Shown in pieces: positions 54,116 through 64,000 of a stretch of 64,000 nt of DNA. The notes below the pieces were generated by a model, which saw only the letters and a program-made list of their open reading frames with translations, was not told the origin of the DNA and made no database searches. The position numbers were made by a program, and so were the translations under genes. The stretch comes from Pseudomonas syringae (GTDB taxonomy: Bacteria; Pseudomonadota; Gammaproteobacteria; Pseudomonadales; Pseudomonadaceae), in assembly GCF_000737245.1 (NCBI RefSeq), contig NZ_JPQU01000056.1, positions 62,001 to 126,000 of the forward strand, in the 5' to 3' direction. Within the stretch, counting starts at the first letter, position 1, and every line of letters begins with the position of its first letter.

Positions 54116-54478
54116 ATGGCTACCTTTGAACCCGGACATCTGCACATCGAACGCCACGCACTCAACAAGTACGATGTGAGTTACAACATATGCATCGACT
54201 ATGAAGTCCAGCAGGATCCACAGGAAGGTAAAGGCATCCTGTTCAATATGCACGGCACTATCCAGGGCCATGAGATGGAAGAGAAATTCTTCCTGCCCAA
54301 GGATCAAGCCTACAATTTTGGTAGAAACGTCACGCGAATCGCAGAGAAGTACGGCATACCGAAGATGTACAGCGCCATCGGTTCAATGCACAAAAATTAC
54401 GACTCGATGTTCGAGGATGTCAGGGCACAGCTGGGTATGAAGTCGGGGGACCCGGTGAAACCCGAGCATCTGGAATAA
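54116..54478 (+). CDS. DUF5064 family protein
   Basis: A 120-residue protein: MATFEPGHLHIERHALNKYD, YNICIDYEVQQDPQEGKGIL, FNMHGTIQGHEMEEKFFLPK, and the tail MKSGDPVKPEHLE. This is the DUF5064 pattern of Pseudomonas, usually found right after arcC. AAGGAGAG lies 7 bases before the ATG. It is 62 bp from arcC and probably cotranscribed. Function unknown, but the fixed association suggests a role in arginine fermentation or anaerobic growth. Confidence 0.8.
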   Translation: MATFEPGHLHIERHALNKYDVSYNICIDYEVQQDPQEGKGILFNMHGTIQGHEMEEKFFLPKDQAYNFGRNVTRIAEKYGIPKMYSAIGSMHKNYDSMFEDVRAQLGMKSGDPVKPEHLE

Positions 54479-54605
54479 CCTGATTGTTCTGTGCTTAAAG
54501 TACCGCGTCAGCATGGCAATGGTGCCAGTCAATGGGTTTGCCGACTGGCTTGTCGTGCTCATTGACTGTTGGCGAGATGCTAATGCTTGAATGACCCCAG
54601 CGATT

Positions 54606-55532
54606 TCAATCGATCAGCTCTTGAGCGGTGCTCGCCAGTTGAGTTCCCACCCGGGTTTTCAACGCATCGATAAAGCGAGTGATCTTCGCGTCGACAAACT
54701 GGCGAGAGGTGTAGACCGCATAAACGTTTCGCTCGAACGTATGATAGTCAGGCAGAACCCGCACCAGCCTCCCAGAGCGTAAATCGTCGATGGCCGTGAA
54801 CCCGGCCAGCAAACCAATCCCCGCCCCCTCCCTTATGGCAACCGCCATCGCGTCCATGTCATTTACGCTGAACCCTGGTCCTGTAGGGAAAAATGTTGCG
54901 TCACCTGACTTGCTCTTGAGTTGCCACTCATCTCGGACATAATCCACGGTTCCCAGCAGCAGGCACTGATGGCCACAGAGTTCTTCTGGCGTCTCGGGCG
55001 CCCCATGTCGTGCAAGATAGTCTGGAGACGCCGCCAGTATGCAATGGCTAACGCCTATCTTCTGACTGACATACGCTGAATCCGGCAGCGTTCGTGCAAT
55101 CAGGATGGAAACATCCAACTGGTCTTCCAGCAGGTTCGGCATGCGTTGCGAGAGCATCAAATCCACGGTCACGTCGGGGAATTGCTTGCGGTACTCCAGC
55201 GCCGCGCCGGTTACCAGTTGCCGAGCCAGTCCCGGTACGCAGTGCACGCGTAAGGTCCCTCTGGGTTTCAAGGCCGCATTGCTCGCTTCCGCTTCCGCAT
55301 TTTCAAGATCAGCCAGAATTTTGATGCACCGTTCATAAAACCGACGACCCACGTCGGTTACCGAAAGCCTCCGAGTGGAGCGCTGCAACAGCCGGGCGTC
55401 GAGGCCTTTTTCAAGAGCGGAAACAGCCCGCGATACATTCCCTACCGTGGAGTCCAGATGGTTTGCCACGGCAGTAAAGCTACCCATCTCTACAACCTTT
55501 ATGAACACCGACATGTTTGAAAGTTTGTCCAT
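54606..55532 (-). CDS. LysR-family transcriptional regulator
   Basis: A 308-residue LTTR. HTH: MSVFIKVVEMGSFTAVANHL, VGNVSRAVSALEKGLDARLL. The effector domain is of the aldehyde/aromatic-responsive group. It is divergent from the aldehyde-dehydrogenase cassette 229 bp away, its probable target. Confidence 0.87.
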   Translation of the reverse strand: MDKLSNMSVFIKVVEMGSFTAVANHLDSTVGNVSRAVSALEKGLDARLLQRSTRRLSVTDVGRRFYERCIKILADLENAEAEASNAALKPRGTLRVHCVPGLARQLVTGAALEYRKQFPDVTVDLMLSQRMPNLLEDQLDVSILIARTLPDSAYVSQKIGVSHCILAASPDYLARHGAPETPEELCGHQCLLLGTVDYVRDEWQLKSKSGDATFFPTGPGFSVNDMDAMAVAIREGAGIGLLAGFTAIDDLRSGRLVRVLPDYHTFERNVYAVYTSRQFVDAKITRFIDALKTRVGTQLASTAQELID

Positions 55533-55761
55533 CCTGATCGACCTGTAGTCCTGTATTTCACTGGAATATGCCGGATGCTACACCCTGCCCTGTGAGCTCG
55601 ATATTACCTCTGCGCACAACAATGATTCCCCTTTAGCCGACTAAATCAGAAGGCTGACCTTCCATAGACTGGGTTCCACGGATCGCCTGAATACGCCCGA
55701 CAGCGCAGCCATCAGGCGCCGAGCTTCAACCGAATCCCTGACATCAAACTAAAGGTCAATC

Positions 55762-57198
55762 ATGAATACTTCCTACGATTCGCTTTATCTTTTCATTGGT
55801 GGTGAATGGATTAGTGCCGAAGGGCGCGCTAGCGCCCCTGTCGTCAACCCGGCAACCGGCCGTGAAATCGGTCGAGTCCCGCTTGCTACCGCCGAAGACC
55901 TTGATCAGGCGCTGGAAACAGCTCGACTGAGCTTCGAGGAATGGCGTCAGACTACACCTGACAAGCGGGCGAAGATTCTCAAACGGGCCGCCGATCTGAT
56001 CCTGCAACGAGCCCCAGACATTGCGGCCCAGATGACACTGGAAGAAGGCAAGCCGCTGGGTGAAAGCATGGATGAAGTGACCCGTGCAGCCGAGTACTTC
56101 GAGTGGTTCGCCGAAAGCGCTCGCCGTATCGATGGCCGTGTCGTACCAGCGAATCGCCCAGGCGTACTACAACTGGTAAAACGCCAGGCCATAGGTCCTG
56201 TAGCGGCATTCACGCCCTGGAACTTCCCGGCTATTACCCCGGCGCGAAAACTCTCGGCAGCTCTGGCCGCAGGTTGCAGCGTGATCCTCAAGCCCGGCGA
56301 AGAAAGTCCGGCCACTGCACTGGCCCTGGCACGCGCGCTCGACGATGCAGGATTACCTAAAGGGGTGCTGCAAGTGGTCTTCGGCATCCCGGATCAAGTG
56401 TCCAGCCATCTGATAGCCTCCCCGGTCATTCGCAAAGTGACCTTCACCGGTTCAGTGCCCATCGGCAAGCTGCTGTCCGCCCGCGCTGCCGAAGGCGTCA
56501 AGCCCATCACCCTCGAACTGGGTGGCCACGGCCCGGTGCTGGTGTTCGAGGACGCTGACGTGAAAAAGGCCGCGGTGGAGGGAGTCGCCAACCGGTTTCG
56601 CGGCACAGGTCAGGTGTGCATCTCTTCAACCCGATTCCTGATTCAGCGCGGCGCTTATCAAACGTTCGTCGACCACTTCGTCGCTGCGACTGGAGCCCTG
56701 AAAATCGGCAACGGGTTGCATCCGCAAACGCAGGTAGGACCGCTCGCCAATCCACGACAACTGGCGAAGATGGAAGAGTTGGTAGCCGATGCTGTACAGA
56801 AAGGCGCACGGGTATTGAGCGGTGGCGAAGCCTTGCCGGGTGAGGGTTTTTTCTTCCAGCCGACAGTGCTGGCGGATGTGCCCATGGATGCCAGGGTTAT
56901 GCATGAAGAACCCTTTGGGCCCATCGCGCTGCTGATGCCGTTCGACGAACTGGCTGATGGCTTGAAAGAAGCCAACCGTCTGCCCTACGGCCTCTCCGCC
57001 TACGCCTTTACCTCCAGCGCGAGAACGGCTATCGACGTCGCTGACGGGTTGGAGGCCGGGATGATCGGAATCAATCAATACCGCATCGTCGCCACTGAGC
57101 TCCCGTTCGGCGGGATGAAAGAAAGCGGTCATGGCTCGGAAGGCGGCGTTGAAGGCATTGAGCATTACCTCACCCACAAATTCATCAGCCAGATCTGA
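55762..57198 (+). CDS. NAD(P)-dependent aldehyde dehydrogenase (succinate-semialdehyde-DH-like)
   Basis: A 478-residue ALDH. Catalytic N154 (FTPWNFPAIT), E252 (LELGGHGPVLVF) and C286 (GTGQVCISSTRF) are present. LEEGKPLGESMDEV and the C-terminal FGGMKESGHGSEGG fit the succinate-semialdehyde/ glutarate-semialdehyde (GabD-like) group. Oxidises an aldehyde to the acid. The first gene of a three-gene cassette (gap to the next gene 12 bp). Confidence 0.88.
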   Translation: MNTSYDSLYLFIGGEWISAEGRASAPVVNPATGREIGRVPLATAEDLDQALETARLSFEEWRQTTPDKRAKILKRAADLILQRAPDIAAQMTLEEGKPLGESMDEVTRAAEYFEWFAESARRIDGRVVPANRPGVLQLVKRQAIGPVAAFTPWNFPAITPARKLSAALAAGCSVILKPGEESPATALALARALDDAGLPKGVLQVVFGIPDQVSSHLIASPVIRKVTFTGSVPIGKLLSARAAEGVKPITLELGGHGPVLVFEDADVKKAAVEGVANRFRGTGQVCISSTRFLIQRGAYQTFVDHFVAATGALKIGNGLHPQTQVGPLANPRQLAKMEELVADAVQKGARVLSGGEALPGEGFFFQPTVLADVPMDARVMHEEPFGPIALLMPFDELADGLKEANRLPYGLSAYAFTSSARTAIDVADGLEAGMIGINQYRIVATELPFGGMKESGHGSEGGVEGIEHYLTHKFISQI

Positions 57199-57210
57199 GG
57201 AGACAGTCCC

Positions 57211-57543
57211 ATGTCCACTATCAACTTCAGCAGCCCTCGTGAAGCTGCGCGAGCATTCACACCCAAGATATCGCAGTTCGTCGATTCAACGCTGTATCCG
57301 CAGGTCTGGAACGACCCTGCGTTGTCTCCTCGCGACCGTAGCCTGATCACCTTGGCCGCCTTGATTGCCGGTGGTCACTCCCATGAGTTGCCTGCACATC
57401 TGCGGCGGGCAGTCGGTAATGGGCTAAGCCATGATGAGATTGCGGCTGCGATCACTCACTTGGCGTTTTACGTGGGTTTCCCCGGCGCCATTACCGCCTC
57501 CGCTATTGCCAACGCTACGCTGATCGAACCGGAGCAGAACTGA
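57211..57543 (+). CDS. Carboxymuconolactone decarboxylase-family protein
   Basis: A 110-residue CMD-family protein, single domain. It shows LYPQVWNDPALSPRDRSLIT, LAALIAGGHSHELPAHLRRA, NGLSHDEIAAAITHLAFYVG, and FPGAITA. It lacks the CXXC of AhpD, so it is gamma-CMD type. GGAG is about 9 bases before the ATG. In the cassette it may act on a lactone or peroxidic intermediate; unproven. Confidence 0.85.
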   Translation: MSTINFSSPREAARAFTPKISQFVDSTLYPQVWNDPALSPRDRSLITLAALIAGGHSHELPAHLRRAVGNGLSHDEIAAAITHLAFYVGFPGAITASAIANATLIEPEQN

Positions 57544-57544
57544 T

Positions 57545-58546
57545 ATGAAAGCCATCAACATCAAAGCATTTGGCGCGGCAGACGTACTGGAGCTGGCAGA
57601 CATTTCCAATCCCGAAGTACGTCCCACGGACCTGCTGGTCCGTGTGTATGCGGCGGGCGTGAACCGTGCGGACCTGACCCACCGGACCGGTGGTTATGGT
57701 CACCCGAACTTCGGCGACTCGACGGTTATTGGTTTGGAAATCGCGGGGGAGGTTATTGAAAGAGGTAGTGCGGTAATCGGCTTTGAGGTGGGAGATCGAG
57801 TCATGGGTGTTGTCGGAGGTGGCGCCTATGCCGAACTGGCACGAATCGACTACCGCATGGCCATGCATATTCCTGCGCAACTCGACTACGTACATGCAGC
57901 TGCCATTCCTGAAGTATTCGTCACTGCTCATGAAGCCATGATGCATCTGGCCCGGCTGAAATCCGGCGACTCGGTGCTGATACACGCCGCTGCGGGCGGT
58001 GTGGGTTCTGCCGCTGTGCAACTGGCATATGCAACAGGCGCAACGGTGTACGCGACAACCGAAGGCAGCAAGCTTTCTCGCGTAGAGCACTTGGGTGCGG
58101 CAATTGCCATTGACTATAAAACACAGGACTTCGCTGAGGTCATTGCCGATAAAACCAATGGTCGGGGCGTCGATGTAGTTATCGACTTTGTCGGCCAGCC
58201 ATACTTCGCACGCAATATCGCATCGCTTGCTCACGGTGGCCGCATGGTACAGGTCGGTATTCTGGGGGGTGGCGGCAAGGTGACTGTGGAGCTGGAGCAG
58301 ATCCTCTATCGCCACTTGCAAATTATCGGCACGGTCATGAAGTCTCGCACGCAGCCGGAGAAGCACGACATGATCAGGCGTTTTCGTGAGCATTGGCTTG
58401 ATCGCTTCGATGGCGGTGGGAGCCTGGAACCGGTGGTCGATAGTACTTTCCCACTCTCCCGTGCCGCTGATGCTCATCGCCGGATGGAGTCTTCGCAGAA
58501 CGTTGGCAAAATCATCTTGACGATGCAGCCCGAAGATCTGGTTTAG
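57545..58546 (+). CDS. Zinc-independent NADPH:quinone oxidoreductase (MDR)
   Basis: A 333-residue medium-chain dehydrogenase/reductase. Opening IKAFGAADVLELADISNPEV, quinone-oxidoreductase motif VLIHAAAGGVGSAAVQLAYA, then GVDVVIDFVG. No zinc ligands seen in the usual places. One-base gap after the CMD gene (TGATATG), so tightly coupled. It ends the cassette, followed by a hairpin. Confidence 0.87.
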   Translation: MKAINIKAFGAADVLELADISNPEVRPTDLLVRVYAAGVNRADLTHRTGGYGHPNFGDSTVIGLEIAGEVIERGSAVIGFEVGDRVMGVVGGGAYAELARIDYRMAMHIPAQLDYVHAAAIPEVFVTAHEAMMHLARLKSGDSVLIHAAAGGVGSAAVQLAYATGATVYATTEGSKLSRVEHLGAAIAIDYKTQDFAEVIADKTNGRGVDVVIDFVGQPYFARNIASLAHGGRMVQVGILGGGGKVTVELEQILYRHLQIIGTVMKSRTQPEKHDMIRRFREHWLDRFDGGGSLEPVVDSTFPLSRAADAHRRMESSQNVGKIILTMQPEDLV

Positions 58547-58575
58547 ACGGCACAGTGTTGTAGTTGATTCATATA

Positions 58576-58600
58576 GAAAGGTGCCTCGCGGGCACCTTTC
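58576..58600 (+). terminator. Hairpin after the aldehyde-DH cassette
   Basis: GAAAGGTGCC (58576-58585) and GGCACCTTTC (58591-58600) form a perfect 10-bp stem with a 5-nt loop, 30 bp after the quinone oxidoreductase stop. No long U-run beyond TTT of the arm. Likely terminator. Confidence 0.75.
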
Positions 58601-59479
58601 CAGTGGTGCTGCGTGCCGACAGTATTTATCCAGCCTGATAAGCGGCGCTCGCCAGCTACTCTTCAACTCTTCCCGCTCGAATTTCGCCCAAGAGGCACAT
58701 CACGTGCTCACCGCCCAAGCCGATTTGGTATCTCGAAAGGCGGCGACGCCAGGGACTTTCGCCACAACCACGAGTTGCTATTAACGGGTTGTTGAATTCA
58801 ATCGTTGATAACTTTCGGGGCACGTTTGTTTGGCGATGTCCTCCGCACAGGGTTAGACCAGTGCGAACTTACTGGTTAATCGTTGTGCACCCAGCTCAGC
58901 CGCAGAAAATAAATAAGGATGCATGGCGGAAATCCAGACTGTTTGAAGACGTCACTACTGGTTGGTCGGTGCCCTGGATGGTGCAAAGCAAAATTGACAT
59001 TTATCAAGAAACGGCCCCCCAGACGAGCTAGCATCTTGCGATAACACACACTGGAATTAAAATCGGAATTCATAGCCTGGCGAATATCCCTACGTTGCAC
59101 ATCCCATTGTACGGATGGAGAGGATCTGGTTGATCATTGCCTGCCGTGTATGAAGCTATGTCAACGAGTTAGCTGCGTCCTGATTATCTGACGGATTCAA
59201 GTTGTCATTGCTGTATTTACTGAACTCAAAGGTCACGAACAGAGTAAGTCTCTCGCTTTACGCCCGAGCATCCCTGTTGCTGATTATCGAAGTGGATGAA
59301 GCGTTGCAGCCGTAATAGCTAATACAGCTCTTTGGGGCGGCACCGAAGATTGCGACCGACGACTGGAACATCTATTTCAAATGCACACAGGGCATCTGCG
59401 CCTCAGGGTGAAAGGCGGGCATCAGAAATCGATATTTAAGATCAGCGACTGACACCGCAATCAACCCATGGGGTTGTTT
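58601..59479. other. Gene-free interval before the RND operon
   Basis: About 880 bases, AT-richer in parts. All frames are short with no protein-like stretch or good start. It presumably holds the promoter of the RND operon. No regulator gene is found here, unlike many RND operons. Confidence 0.5.
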
Positions 59480-60735
59480 ATGAGTATCCGATCAGGCATA
59501 CGCTTGCCCAAAACATCAGCTCTCTTGACCATGGTATTGGCCACCGCAAGCCTGCTTTGGGGGTGTGGAAAAGAACCCGCTTCAACCCCGCCCTCGTCCA
59601 CCGATGTGACGGTAATGACGGTGACTGCCCGCAACACGCCGGTCACGTTTGAGTTTGTTGCCCAAACCCAGAGTTCACGGGAAGTCGAAATCCGCGCGCG
59701 AGTGGCAGGGTTTCTGGAAAAACGGATGTACACAGAAGGCTCGCTGGTAAAAGCCGGGCAGGTCTTGTTTCAGATGGATCGTCGTCCCTTTGAAGCGGCG
59801 CTGTCATCCGCACAGGGTCAGCTGGCTCAGCAGCAAGCCCGCTGGGAAGTCGCCAAAGCAACACTTGCCCGAGTGCGTCCGCTGGCACAACAGAATGCAG
59901 TCAGCAAAATGGACCTCGACAACGCGGTCGGCGACGAGCGACAGACACAGGCTGCCGTACTCGCAGCACAAGGCCAGGTCCGTACTGAGCAGTTGAATCT
60001 GGGCTACACCACCATCACCTCTCCGCTGACTGGCCTATCAAGCTTTGCAAAAAAGCAAGAAGGCAGCTATCTGACGCCAGGAGAATCTGGCCTCCTGACG
60101 ACGGTGGCGCAGATGGACCCGATCTACGTCAACTTCAGCCTCTCTGAGAACGAAACGCTGAAGTACCGCAGCGAAATCGCTGCAGGCCAACTGGAATTTC
60201 CGGCTAACCAGAACTTCGAGGTCGAAGTGGTGCTGGCGGACGGGTCGATCATGCCCGACAGAGGTCGCGTTGACTTCACCGCGCCCTCCTTCAGCTCGCA
60301 AACCGGCACATTTTTAGTCCGTGCGGTGGTAGCCAATCCTCAAGGCAAGCTGCGTCCTGGCCAGTTCGTTCGCGCGCTCGCGATTGGCGCGTCGAGACCC
60401 AATGCGATCCTGGTTCCGCAACGCGCAGTCCTTGAAGGCCCGCGAAGCCATTACGTCTGGGTCCTGGACGCCGATGCAAAGCCTGAGCAACGCATGGTCG
60501 AAGTGGGTGACTGGAACAATCAGGACTGGTTCATCACCAAGGGGTTGCAGGTCGGTGAGCGAGTTGTAGTTGACGGGGCCCTTCGCGTCTTCCCCGGCGC
60601 CAAACTGAACATCGTTGACAGTGCAGCCGCGCAACCCGCTGCTGATGCCGACTCCACAGGGCAGCCAGCGACAGCAGCGCTGCCAGCTACCGCCACCCCG
60701 AATGATGGGGCAGGAACAGACAGTCGGCGGCAGCC

Positions 60736-60739
<4 letters not shown>
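59480..60739 (+). CDS. RND periplasmic adaptor (membrane-fusion lipoprotein)
   Basis: A 419-residue membrane-fusion protein. Signal peptide with lipobox around SLLWGCGKEP (lipid-anchored). Then VEIRARVAGFLEKRMYTEGS (lipoyl domain), coiled-coil AALSSAQGQLAQQQARWEVA, and IVDS tail rich in Ala/Thr/Pro. Start MSIRSG (59480) chosen, since GGGG lies just before it; ATG 59468 is also in frame. Overlaps the transporter gene by 4 bases (ATGA). Confidence 0.88.
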
Positions 60740-63933
<3,194 letters not shown>

Positions 63934-63934
63934 C

Positions 63935-64000
63935 GTGCTCAGACCCTTGCTGTTATTGCTGCTTGCTTTCGCTCTCGGGAGCTGCACCGTCGGGCCCGAT
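63935..64000 (+). CDS. RND outer-membrane channel lipoprotein, N-terminal end only
   Basis: The first 22 codons only. GTG at 63935, one base after the pump stop; GAGGGGGA lies about 6 bases before. The product shows a basic start, a Leu-rich hydrophobic core and the lipobox ALGSC with TVGPD directly after, the typical start of OprM/OprN/NodT-type channels (C-x-VGPDY). The gene runs off the right edge. Confidence 0.8.
   Translation, partial: MLRPLLLLLLAFALGSCTVGPD

Overview
The window looks like chromosome of a fluorescent-type Pseudomonas (P. fluorescens/P. syringae lineage). The evidence is moderately high GC with Pseudomonas codon use, several REPIN-type palindromic repeats with the usual GGAGCGG...CTTGCCCGCGA-like arms, an Anr-preceded arcDABC operon followed by a DUF5064 gene, a HrpK/HrpF-like type III translocator homologue, pilX-pilY1 genes, and many LysR/AraC regulators paired with neighbouring genes. 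I see no rRNA, tRNA, CRISPR array, prophage or intact insertion sequence. It reads as accessory-rich but ordinary chromosome.

Layout. 0-4.4 kb: a partial leftward ORF, an orphan HrpK-like protein (997 aa, duplicated N-terminal module, hydrophobic C-terminus) and two small Pseudomonas proteins. 4.4-11.9 kb: a hybrid PAS sensor kinase with a ParD-like N-terminal tail, an SDR/AraC divergent pair, an isochorismatase-type hydrolase, a GNAT, DUF2986, a periplasmic binding protein, and a LysR/DUF2798 pair. 11.9-19.1 kb: a leftward catabolic operon (2-hydroxyacid dehydrogenase, RraA/HMG-aldolase-like protein, CitMHS carrier, HMG-CoA-lyase-like protein, CaiB/BaiF CoA-transferase) with a LysR gene upstream, bracketed by REPIN clusters. 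19.1-21.3 kb: YqaA, TrmK and a Gfo/Idh/MocA (galactose-dehydrogenase-like) enzyme. 22-25.7 kb: an isolated pilX-pilY1 pair without pilV, pilW or fimU next to it.

25.7-38.6 kb: a threonine-dehydratase-like PLP enzyme with a divergent AraC gene, a DUF3772-MscS channel, an MFS/LysR pair, a DJ-1 family protein, small hidden genes, a DUF417/cupin/AhpD-like redox cassette with a divergent LysR, and a GlxA-type regulator divergent from a second cysteine hydrolase. 39-48.8 kb: a lone GT-C-like membrane protein, a DHA2 drug exporter, and an RND pump (membrane-fusion protein plus inner-membrane transporter) divergent from an OmpR/RstB-type two-component system. Three tandem direct repeats lie in the divergent promoter and probably bind the response regulator.

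49.1-54.5 kb: the arginine deiminase operon arcD-arcA-arcB-arcC plus DUF5064, behind a near-consensus Anr box, for anaerobic ATP production from arginine. A REPIN sits between arcB and arcC. 54.6-58.5 kb: a LysR gene divergent from an aldehyde dehydrogenase/carboxymuconolactone-decarboxylase-like/quinone-oxidoreductase cassette. 58.5-59.5 kb: about 0.9 kb with no gene I can support. 59.5-64 kb: a second RND efflux operon running off the right edge into the start of its outer-membrane lipoprotein.

The parts most worth follow-up are the 12.3-18.8 kb catabolic operon, whose substrate is not obvious but whose enzymes suggest a branched hydroxy-dicarboxylate; the orphan HrpK-like protein; the kinase with an antitoxin-like tail; and the direct-repeat operator at the first RND pump.
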